The notes under the pieces: model-generated
The model's input: only the letters and a program-made list of their open reading frames with translations
Database searches by the model: none
What the model was told of the DNA's origin: nothing
Assembly (NCBI GenBank): GCA_037074615.1
Contig: CM073542.1
Coordinates: 19,918,001-19,982,000, forward strand
Direction: 5' to 3'
Length of the DNA stretch: 64,000 bases
DNA from: Leucaena leucocephala
Taxonomy: Eukaryota; Streptophyta; Magnoliopsida; Fabales; Fabaceae
Made by a program: the position numbers and the translations under genes
Shown here: positions 1-9,589 of the stretch, one piece after another
Layout of the letters: every line of letters begins with the position of its first letter
Numbering within the stretch: the stretch's first letter is position 1

Positions 1-492
1 TAGTATCTTTAAAATACCCCTATAAAATATTAGATCATATTTGCAGAAAATTGATAAATATTAAAGATAAAATATATTGAGGTATTATATTTAAGGATGA
101 AGAACAATCCCTTAACTAACTCCTATATTTATGACTGTATAAATATTTACGGAAAGTTTTAACATACATGTTTCAATCTCAAACAAGTTTCACGATGTTG
201 GTGTTAAAATCACATAACTACAGATTTCCCTTGAAGCAAACAGATGTGTTAGCAACATAAGTTGTATACAAGTTTTATGATTGTAGCTGGAAAGATTTCT
301 AGTTTATATTAACTGACAAGGACTATATGGCATGATCAGCATGCTGATGAAGCAACTTCAGTGACACTTATTGCATAGACACAGCTCATATGAAAGGTCG
401 CATTCATTAAACAGAAGGATCTAATCCACAAGCAAATTACCGTACATAAAAAACGATTTTCACAGACAAAAGATAGAACGGAGGCAACAAAC
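1..492 (-). other. Intron at left edge, SelT-like gene
   Basis: This stretch lies downstream (minus strand) of the last visible SelT-like exon. Plant SelT proteins normally end with a short exon of about 30 codons encoding a K-L-K-E-G-R-F-P-G-E type motif. I searched the minus strand here for that motif and did not find it, so the last exon most likely lies left of position 1 and this stretch is intron sequence. No other gene is visible. Confidence 0.5.
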
Positions 493-1754
493 CAGTTCGC
501 CATTGAAGTAAACTTCAAATGCCCCAGAACTTTGTAGGAATGACTGCAAGGCATTACCAAGAAGCCAGGTACTAGCCATGGTTCCGAACTTATTAGCACG
601 CAAGTTATAATACCAAGGAGGAGGTGCCACGAAACCTAACATTGGAAAAATCTGTTCCCCTGCCACTACAACAGCTATAACACCAATTTGTACAACTGGA
701 ACCACTTTGCTTAGCAGACGTTTTGGGAGTGGTGGGGGATAATTTGCAAGGACAACATCTAATCCAGGAAATTGATTCTGCAGCATAGTCTTCATAGTTG
801 CTGCTGTTCCCCTACAAACAGCAAATCTTTCTCTCTTAATATAAAATAATGTTCCACAATGCAAATAATGAACGAGTTATGAGAAAAAAATATCAAACAA
901 AAAGAGAAGCAATTTTCTTGAACTAACTTTCTTGTTGGCTACTAATCTATAAAGAAAATACTTCAAAGATCAGGCTGTACCCTGCCTTTTACATGTCCAA
1001 TCCTTGAATCAAACAACAACAAAGTTCAATTTGTATTTTGAACTATGTATGTGGTTCTTGGATACTTATCCAAAGCAGATGATACCAACCACTTAAGAAC
1101 TTGCATTCTTTACTCAAAATTTTGTGCGGCCAATTCAAGTAACGAACCACAGCATATGGTATCATCAGCATGAAACTTCGTAGTCTTCACAATTAAACAA
1201 ACAATTGCTTCTTGATTAAAGTCGTAGACAGGGTCAATCTCCCAATTACAACAACGAACAAATGGAATTACATGTAAGTTTGTCACACAAAAAACAGAAA
1301 ATCATCGTCACCGCCAATTAATCACTTCCAAAAAAAAGCAACGACCTAAGCGCACTAGAATTTAATTAGAGAGAGGGGGAGAGAGAGAGATAGAGAATTC
1401 AAGAATAGCAAGATTATAACAACCTGTAGGAGCAGGAAGCACAGAAATTGATGTTGACAGTGTTGCCAAGACCCACGCCTCCAAGACCACTCGATTTCTG
1501 GAATTACAAGACAGATAATGAAATAAGAGTAATATTGCAGACGAACACAAATTCACTTCATGAAACCGAAACCATACCTCAGAGGGAAGCTCTATGGTAG
1601 GAGGGTCAACAGCTGTTCGCTGCAGCGGCGGCAGCTGGTGGTGGTGGTGGTGGCTATGATGGGGCTTCGGCGGAGGCGGAGAGAATAAGCCGATAAGGTC
1701 AGAACAAAGGAGAAAGAGAGGCAATCCGAGCAACAACAACTGAGCGCGATCCAT
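493..1754 (-). CDS. SELT: SelT-like (selenoprotein T homologue, Cys form), 3' end missing
   Basis: Three coding exons are visible: 1578-1754 (59 codons, phase 0), 1424-1497 (24 codons plus 2 nt) and 493-811 (ends in phase 0 at a GT donor). The start Met gives MDRAQLLLLGLPLFLLCSDL, a hydrophobic N-terminal signal or anchor segment typical of the ER-associated SelT/Rdx family. A Pro/His-rich stretch (PPPPKPHHSHHHHHQ) follows. Exon 2 holds the redox motif FCASC, i.e. CxxC with Cys where the animal protein has Cys-Sec. Exon 3 carries the family signature segments FPGLDVVLANYPPP, GEQIFPMLGF and MASTWLLGNALQSFLQSSGA. Family knowledge: SelT proteins are thioredoxin-like redox proteins of the ER/Golgi. 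An in-frame Met exists upstream at 1871, but the Met at 1754 matches the family start. The final exon is outside the window. No premature stop was seen in the visible exons. Confidence 0.9.
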
Positions 1755-2409
1755 GGGAGAAGTGAGAAAGATGAACGCTACTTGCCAATGGAGCAAGATG
1801 AGAACGAGTATTTTGACGAGACTGGAAGGAGAGGCACAACTCTGGTAGGTTATATGGATTGCATACCCCAAAACCGAACAGTGGTATACTCCTATTCAGA
1901 ATAGGAATCGGCTCCATTTTTTTTTTAAATTAATCTTTAACTCTCTATAATTTTACTGTATTTTTAATAAGATTTTTATAGTTTTTATATTTATATTAAG
2001 TTTTCTTAATTATAAGTATTAATTTTTATACTCACAATTTATCAATTTGTAAGAGAAAAATATCATTAATGATTGAGGACATAGTTCTCACTTAAAATAC
2101 ATTGGATTAATTTTAGTACATGGATTGAAATAAAATTAAAATTAACTAAATTATAAATTATATATAAGGAGATGATTAATAAGGACAATGGCTTTTATTT
2201 CTATTTTGATAATAAATAAATTTTATTCTATCATTTTATTTTTAAAGAACTTCTTTTTTTACTTTGTATTTTGTGAAAACGTATTGGTGGCATAACAAGC
2301 ATCTCTATTATTAATTCTAATTAATAAATTATAAATATAGAAACTAATGGTTATAACTGAGAAAATTAAAAAAATATGAATAAAAAATATAGAAAACTAA
2401 TAAAAAAAG
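1755..2409. other. AT-rich spacer upstream of SelT-like gene
   Basis: This holds the 5' leader and promoter side of the SelT-like gene (minus strand), then very AT-rich DNA. No other gene or clear repeat structure is seen before the inverted-repeat element that starts near 2410. Confidence 0.5.
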
Positions 2410-3704
2410 GTTAAAGTGTACCTGACACCTTAAATTATTTTTTAAAGTGCAATTAGTATTTAAAGTATTTAGTGGAAAAATTAATACCCTAATATATTAA
2501 AAATAGAGCAATTAACACCTTAAGCTAACTGATTCTAACTTCCGTTATCTTTAATCATATTCAGACCAAAGCAGTATCTGAAAGCTTCCATGGCTCCCTT
2601 CCACGGCTACCTTTGTCCTAAACAAAGTCCTTCTGTTGGAGACTCAATCACCTGCACATACAGAGCAACCTCTCGCAGCAGAAACAGCTTCTAATCACGC
2701 TAAATTGGAGCAAGAAACTCATGAGACAAGGCTTCGGTATAGCCATCAGCAACACCCCCACCTCCACCTCTAACAATAAATAAATTAAAAATAAAAAGCA
2801 GCAGCAAGACGAAGAAGAAGAAGAAGAAGAAGGTACTTTATGGTTGTTCAAAGCTGGCCAAGTAGATCACACAAAGAAGAAGGATAAAAAGAAGACAAGA
2901 AATGTAAAGAGAAGAACAAGAGTGTTCGTTCGGTCAGGATTGTTACTAGCACATAAGAGCAAAGAGAAGCCAATTCTGTGGGGATCCTTATTATGTGCCC
3001 CCAGAGTTTTCTCCTCTAACCATAGCCTGCTATCCATGCTACTCCTTGTCCTGAATATGAACACGTTGTACCTCTTGTTGGGTTTGAACAGCCAATCATG
3101 AACATCCCACATCATATCCACCAGTAATCCATCCAAGAATATCGCCTGGTTCCCTCTGAAATTCCACCTCAACCTCTTCACTTCCAATATCGTCTTTTTG
3201 TCTATACTCACACACAATACATGACCCTTCGACTTCGACCCTTCTTCCTCTACCACCCACTTTATTACTATCTCGTGCACCAACCCTTTTTCGGATAACT
3301 GTGCTTTTTGTCGAATAAATCAACTCCCACAGAAACGCTCCCTCCGATGAACCCTCGAACTGTTCGTCCCCACCGTTCCCACTGGCGATTCCTCCTCCTT
3401 TTCTCTCAGAAGCAGACCTAGTTTCGAGTCCATAAGAACAATGACGTAGAACCCACTCGTCGGCTCTGTCACCGACTCCTACTTAGCATCCGAGGTATCC
3501 CAGAGGCATGGAAGGGAGTCATGGAAGCTTTCAGAAGATGCTTAGGTCACGAAGATGATGAACAGGGCATGAAAGATAACAAAAATTATGTATCAGACAA
3601 ATTGCTTTATTTTTAATATATTAAGGTGCTAATTATAATATAAAATATTTTAATGTGATAATTGTACCCCTGAAAATAGTGTAGAGTATCCCGTATACCT
3701 TAAC
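2410..3704. mobile_element. Long-inverted-repeat DNA element carrying a DUF868 fragment
   Basis: The outer ~200 bp on each side are imperfect inverted repeats. The left side reads GTTAAAGTGTAC... and later CTAATATATTAAAAATAGAG and CTGAAAGCTTCCATGGCTCC. The reverse complement of the right side reads GTTAAGGTATAC..., CTTAATATATTAAAAATAAA and CTGAAAGCTTCCATGACTCC in the same order. The inner ends of the repeats are near 2605 and 3505. Between them lies a broken DUF868 coding segment on the minus strand. No transposase is present and no clear target duplication could be seen, so the superfamily is not assigned; a Mutator-like origin is possible from the repeat length. Parts of the repeat (the AATTAGTATTTAAAGTATTT type block) resemble the element at 46990-47640. 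Confidence 0.7.
2870..3500 (-). pseudogene. DUF868 protein gene fragment (captured, broken)
   Basis: The minus-strand translation matches the DUF868 family layout in order: a LWDTSDAK-type start, GFYVIVLMDSKLGLLL, then LVHEIVIKW, VLCVSIDKKTILEVKRLRW, KFRG-like FRGNQAIFLDGL, WDVHDWLF, and SRLWLEEK with RIGFSLLLCASNN. DUF868 is a plant protein family without an assigned function. Two in-frame stops interrupt the N-terminal half (a TAG just after LWDTSDAK near 3482-3484 and a TGA shortly before FIRQKAQLSEKG). No start Met or full N-terminus is present. The segment begins almost exactly where the right inverted repeat ends. The C-terminal half remains open for about 138 codons. Confidence 0.8.
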
Positions 3705-4044
3705 ACAATTAAAAATTAAATAAAATTATAAGGATTGATAAATTAATTTTTCTATTTTTTAATAGAGTATAATTTGCGGTACAATCTATATACCCTTCTA
3801 AACTAGGTGCATCTTCTCTGACTGTAAGATTACTCTCCTTTATTATATGATAATGCTGGTCAGCTTTGAAATTATCAAGGTTTTGATTTGAACTCTATTC
3901 TTTATTACTTCTTTGTCACATAACCTTGTGTTAATTGATTTGGAGGCAACTTCGAAGAAAATAGGTTAAAATATTTAACAGAAATTTTGGGTACCGAAAC
4001 GTGTAGCCTATCACTGTGTTATATATATATATGAGGTATTGTTA
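3705..4044. other. Spacer between two transposons
   Basis: AT-rich DNA with a short TA run near 4020. No gene or repeat structure was recognised. Confidence 0.4.
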
Positions 4045-4053
4045 TAAGATATA

Positions 4054-4645
4054 GGGAGAACTGCATCAAGGTAACATGGAAGGGATTAAATTACAAAAAG
4101 TCTCGTGAAATGGTAAAATTATTGTGAAGCCCTATAATTTTTCTAATTGTGAAAAGACATAACTGCCTCTTACTCATATTCTCTTAGTCAAATTATCCTT
4201 AATGCTAGGAAGGGAGAAAGAAGGAGTCGCTACTCCTCACCGTTGACATTCTTTTCTTTATTGCCTTCATCTTCTATTATCTTCTTACCTCTCATCTTCT
4301 CGCGTCCTTCTTCTTCTTCTTTTTCACCTTAATTTTGAGCAAGCTGTACATTTATTTTTTTGAACTTTTCCTTTTCAATACTGACTCAGAACAATGACCC
4401 ATTTAGTCTTAAGTCTAGAGGCATCCTCAAAGAAACAGACACAAAGGAAAAAAGAACTCGTATACTCACTTTAGTTGCTAAAAAAGGTGAATGATAGAGC
4501 ATAATATGATATACGAAGGAACATGAGTTGTTATTATAGTATGAGATAGTTGTTAATATGAGTGATTGAGATATTAATAATTTGGATCGATAAAATAGAA
4601 GTTGTTCTTGTTCCTGAATTAGCTTTGATTTCTAGATAAGTGAGC
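4054..4645 (+). repeat. Left terminal inverted repeat of Pack-MULE
   Basis: Pairs with 7895-8488. The innermost recognisable match is the TTAGCTTTGATTT...TAAGTGAGCA..TCTATC block around 4620-4645. Confidence 0.8.
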
Positions 4646-4849
4646 ATTCTATCTTATGGTAATTATACAACTGCAAATTATAAATCTTATTGAATGAAAA
4701 GCAAGTTTGTTCGAGACGTGTATTTTTGTTTTCTTTCTTTAAGAACAGTAAAATTTGAGGAATAACATTTCTAACAATAATTTTCAATGTTGAGACAGAG
4801 TCACTACAACATTTATTAGCTAATATTGTCCTTTGTTACCTCCCCACAG

Positions 4850-5071
4850 TCTACTATTGCAACTATATTTAGTCTAGATAATAAAGTGCTTGTATCGACA
4901 CAGTAAGTTGTACTTTCCTCTTTCTCTTCCTCTTGCTAATTTGAACTCTTTTGTGGTTGAGCTTGATTTTTTGTTTGGCATGTGCAGTGGTGACCATACT
5001 GTAAAGATAATGGATTGGGAAAATGGAAATTGCTTAAATGTGTTAATTGGCCATAGAAGGACCCCTTAGGT
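4850..5071 (+). pseudogene. AMBRA1-like WD40 gene fragment with spliced-frame intron (captured)
   Basis: Exon A (4850-4902) follows a CCCCACAG acceptor and reads STIATIFSLDNKVLVST. A GTAAGT donor starts the 4903-4987 intron, which ends TGTGCAG. Exon B from 4988 continues in frame as HGDHTVKIMDWENGNCLNVL, then IGHRRTP, after which the expected Trp codon is TAG; a GTAAGC donor follows. This order (STIA..FS.D.K.L.STHGDHTVKI.D.E.GNCL.VL.GHRRTPWVV) is what I know from plant AMBRA1-like transducin/WD40 proteins. Only two exons are present, so no protein of use would be made from this piece alone. The intron shows that the capture was at DNA level, not through a spliced mRNA. Confidence 0.8.
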
Positions 5072-6884
5072 AGTAAGCTTGTCATTTTATTGTTTACCTC
5101 AATTTCTTGCGGTTAAATTTTATTTCAGAGTTTCTCTTATTCTTGATACTGATTACCGTTTCTAGAGGGTGGACCTTTTTACATCAAGTTTGATATAATA
5201 TACTATCAAATAAGGGACAATTTTCAAGGTTTTTATTTTATACATATAACAAAGCCCTCTTTACGGTCATTTATATATGTTAAATGTGTTAGTGTATGGT
5301 ATTTTTTATCTTTTATATGTTTAAGGTGTTATATTATATAATAGTAGTTTGATTTCGTGGCCGGTGCATTTGAGTTTTCTTTAAGCACGTGACAATTAGC
5401 AAGTTTGTTTAGTCTCTTATGTCATCTTCCCTTTGTTGGTTACATTTGTTTGTGTAATTTAATGGACTTTAAACAATTTACATATTATGCTTTTGGGATA
5501 AATTGGTTTAGGCCACTTATGAGTTGATTATGTTGTAATTTGTAGTATATTTCATAGTTGAGCTTTCTTTTACTAGTTGTTGTTGTACCAATGATCCCTG
5601 TGCTACTAAAGTATCACATTTAAATATGAAAGTTTTTCAGAAGTATCATACCGGTTTTAAAACTGAACACAATTGGGTTCTTATTTATTCTTCTTCTTGG
5701 TTTGACTTAATTTTATTGAACTATAAGGTTCTAATGCAATAGTGGCATTAATACAATTAAGTCCAAGAAATTAGCAAAAGTTTGTTGATATAGAAGGAAA
5801 CATGAGTTGTTATTATAGCACAAGATAGTTGTTACTATGAGTAGTTGAGTTATTAATAATTTGTTTCTGGTTCAATTTAATATAGAGGAAGGCTTATAAG
5901 TAGTTTAATTTAATAAAATGTTATTTTAAAATACACCAAATATAGTATTTTGCATGGATGATTATTGTGATTATTCATTTATTGGGTGATTCCATAAATC
6001 TCTAAAAATATCAATATGCCTTGTGTGTTAATAAGTCTTAGACTTAGTCTCATCTAGGTACTGTTGATAGACTTATGATGAAATGCCCTAAAAGGTAAGC
6101 ACTAAAGAGATAATCTTCAGCCCATTCATTGTGTCATGGAACAAAACTATAACAAAAATTATAGATTTTCAAGTTTTTCCATCTATATCACATTCGATTC
6201 AATTTCATATATAAGTTTGATTTTTCTATTCATTGTGTCATTGACAGTCTTGTGCACTAGCATTACTGCTGCTATTAATTATGTTTTGACAGAGCATGGT
6301 CTGATATAGGAGGGAAACATGAGTTATTATTATAGCACGTGATAGTTGTTAATATGAGTGGTTGAATTGTTACTAATATATATCTAGTTTAGGTTGTTAT
6401 TACTTATGGCTAGATCATATTGAAAGCATCTATTATGTTATATGCATATGTAGGACAATTTGAAAATGATGGATGAGTTCAAATATATGTTGGTAGTCAA
6501 ATAAGAAAAATGATTGAGTCTCAATTTCATTACAAAAAATTTATCACTGTGGAAGATACTATGAGCCTGCACACACAGTCAAGACTTGTATAATCTAAAT
6601 CTGAGCTAAGAAATAGGGTTGGATTGTATAATTTTTTATGTAAATACATAGCACAATAATTTTTGCTTTGTAAATAGCTAAGTAAAGTGAGAATTTTTTT
6701 TTTGTAACATTCATTAAGGCCCACATTTTGTATGATTTGGTGGATCTTGATACAAATGACTATGTGAATTATACTCATTTTACATTTGCTTCTCATCACT
6801 GCTGCAATTGTAAAGTGCATATATATGAAATTATATTCTCACTAGAATAATGTTGGAAAGTCTTATGCCAAAGTTATTATTTTT

Positions 6885-7440
6885 ACATAATAGAGTTGTC
6901 ATTTGTTATTGATAGAGTTGTTTTTTATACACAATATATTTTTTCAGGTTCAATCCAGGCATTGAACTTGTGTTCCTAGTTCACTTTCTGTCTCTTCTAA
7001 TACTAAGAAGAATTATGAAGATATTGTTATTTACAAGTGGTAGAGTTATTATTTTTCATATTGTTAGTTTAGTTTTTTTCAGTGATGGAATTATTATTCC
7101 TTCATGATAGAGTTATTATTTACTAGTGATGCACTTGTTATTTTTCCCAATAGTGGAGTTGTTATTTTTTAGTTGTGGGGTAGTTACTTTTCTAATAGGT
7201 GAATTGTTATTCCTTCAGTATAGAGTTGTTATTTTCAAATGGTTGAGTTGTAATTATTCCCCTACAATCAGGTTTTGTTAGGTTCATTTAAGGAGTTAGT
7301 ATTGCATGTAGTCTCCATTTGTTATTAGTAGAGTTGGATTCCTATGTCTCTCGAAATATTTGGAAGAATTATGTCCATGTTATTATTCCTTCACTATGAA
7401 GTTGTTATTACCTAGTAGTGGAGTTATTATTATTTCATAA
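6885..7440 (+). repeat. Degenerate ~30-bp tandem repeat inside Pack-MULE
   Basis: Units built around TAGAGTTGTTATT with variants (GTGGAGTTGTTATTTTT, GATAGAGTTATTATTTAC) recur about every 25-35 bp. Units are diverged and the period is loose. Confidence 0.6.
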
Positions 7441-7894
7441 AATTATAAGTAAAAATAATAGTAGGATAATATAGAAATCTTATTTTATTGAAAATAATAA
7501 AATACTAAAGTATAATAATTTAATTAGATAATATTTTTAAGTTATTGATAAATAATATTTTTAATTGTACTTAAATATAAAAATAAAAGTTATGATGTTA
7601 CAATGAGCCTTAATAGCAATTGTCTTCAATAATCTGTAAACTATTTTCAATACTTTTTCTAATTTTAATTGTCATCACTCCTATAAGTTCATTGACTGTT
7701 GCAACATCTATAACTTCATGATCTTCAACCTACAAATGCTGCCAGGGTTGTAAATGAATTTACAATAATGTAATAGTCAGTAGGCAAAAAAATACATAAT
7801 TTAATCAGTATCTGAAGCAAAATATTTGCTATTATAATTTTGAACATATTCAATCATCTAGGGAATACTTTGAATAAAATATTAAAGTTTAAAA

Positions 7895-8488
7895 GATAGA
7901 CTGCTCACTTACCTGAAAATCAAAGCTAGTTCATGAATAAGAGCACATGTGGTTTTATTGATATAAATTATTAACAACTCAATTACTTATATTAACAATT
8001 GTCGCAATAACAACTTATATTTCTTCCCATATTAAAATATATTCTATCATTTACGTTTTATAGCAACTAGAGTGAGTATTCGAGTTCTTCTTCCCTTTGT
8101 GTCTATTTCTTCGGGGATGCCTCTAGACTCAAGATTAAATAGGTCCTCGTTCTAAGTTAGTGTTGAAGAAGAACAATTTAAAAATAAATAAATGTGCAAT
8201 TTGTTCAAAATTAAGATGAAGAAGAATGAAGTAAGGAGGTAAGAGGTAAGAAGAGAACAGAAGACAAAGGCATTAAGGAGAAGTGCATTGACAATAAGGA
8301 GTGGCAATTCCTTCTTTCTCTGTCATTGAGGATAATTTGACTAAGAGAATATGAGCAGGGGTAATTATATCTTTTCACAATTGAAAAAAATTGATCTCAG
8401 GTCCAATGAGACTTCATAATAGTTTTGCCATTTCACATGACTCTTTTGTAATTTAATTCATTCCATATGACCTAGATGCAATTCTCCC
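7895..8488 (-). repeat. Right terminal inverted repeat of Pack-MULE
   Basis: Reverse complement partner of 4054-4645, ending in ATTCTCCC at the right edge, directly followed by the target duplication TAAAATATA. Confidence 0.8.
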
Positions 8489-8799
8489 TAAAATATAATC
8501 TAGACCTTACACGTGTGTACAAGAGAACCCTAGCTACAACTGGGCGTATATTACCATAAATATAATGTTTTCTTTTGCTTTAACAAATTTGTATTCTTTT
8601 TTTCTTATGTGAATATTATTTGCCAAAAACCAGTTAACACCAAAAGTTTAAAGCTAGTAAGATAAAGCTTGCTACTTTATGTCTATGGCCAACATATCGA
8701 ATATTTAGGTATGGATCTATATATTAGAATATTTAGAAAAGAGAGAGTTTTTATTATTTTTTATATTGTTGTGGTGATTTATATTATTTATACATATTT

Positions 8800-9178
8800 A
8801 AAATATAGGAGTGCCTATAAAAATTATTGATATAAAATATATATGTTACCAATTATTTATAAATGTTAAATGATAGAATATAGGTATACATATAAAAAAT
8901 GAAATCTATTTACTATAGGGAGTGAAATATGTTGGCCAAAAAATTTATAAACAAAAATAAATAAATTTAGAATATAGGTGTGTATATAAAAGCTATTGAT
9001 AAAATATTTATGTTACCAATAATTTATAAATGTTAAATGATAGAATAGAGGTATCTTTATAGAAGTAAGATTTTATAAATGATAAGATATAATTTGAAAA
9101 ATGAAGCATATTTATTATAATAAGGAGTGAAATGAGTAAGCAGAAAAAAAATCATAAACAAAAGTAAATAAATAATTG
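8800..9178. repeat. Two ~170-bp direct repeats
   Basis: A block starting ATATAGGAGTGCCTATAAAA near 8803 recurs as ATATAGGTGTGTATATAAAA near 8974. Both contain TTATAAATGTTAAATGATAG and a GGAGTGAAAT motif. The second copy carries an extra ~30 bp. No gene is seen. Confidence 0.65.
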
Positions 9179-9184
9179 AATTTA

Positions 9185-9470
9185 ATTATATTTTTTTTGT
9201 GTTATTAACATGGTGATTAGACCATTTTGTATATTTTGATGATAATATTTACAATTGACACAGAATTTGTAAAGAAAAATAAGAATAATTTGATTGATTT
9301 TAATTAATATTTTTTGTGTTATTACATTGTAGTGAGACCATTTTGCATATTTCGATGATAATATTTGTTTATAAAAATTCATAATAAATAAATTTAATTA
9401 TGAATAATTTTTTATAGTTATTAAAGTTTTGGTGAGACTAGTTTGTATATTTTAATGATAAGAATTTTTA
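9185..9470. repeat. Three ~115-bp direct repeats
   Basis: Units with AGACCATTTTGTATATTTTG, AGACCATTTTGCATATTTCG and AGACTAGTTTGTATATTTTA, each followed by ATGATAA, lie about 100-120 bp apart. The apparent open frame here on the minus strand comes from the repeat. Confidence 0.65.
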
Positions 9471-9589
9471 AGAAAATAATAGTATGTTAATGTATTTTTT
9501 ACAATTTAATTTTGCTTGATTAAGAAGTATAATGCAATATATTTCGGAAGTAGAAAATGGTTTGTTATATATTTGCAAATGGACAAAAT

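Larger units (their letters stand above)
4054..8488. mobile_element. Pack-MULE-like element (4.4 kb)
   Basis: The two ends are long inverted repeats of about 590 bp (4054-4645 and 7895-8488). The left end reads GGGAGAACTGCATC; the right end in reverse complement reads GGGAGAATTGCATC. Similarity continues through the AAAGAAGGAGT..., GCATCCTC/GGGATGCCTC and AATAATTTGGATCGATAAAA type blocks. The flanks TAAGATATA (4045-4053) and TAAAATATA (8489-8497) match at 8 of 9 positions, as expected for a 9-bp Mutator target duplication. There is no transposase. The interior carries a WD40 gene fragment with its own intron (4850-5071), extra copies of a repeat block (about 5795-5870 and 6303-6385), and a degenerate ~30-bp tandem repeat (6885-7440). 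This fits a non-autonomous Mutator-like element that has captured host gene sequence. Confidence 0.85.
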
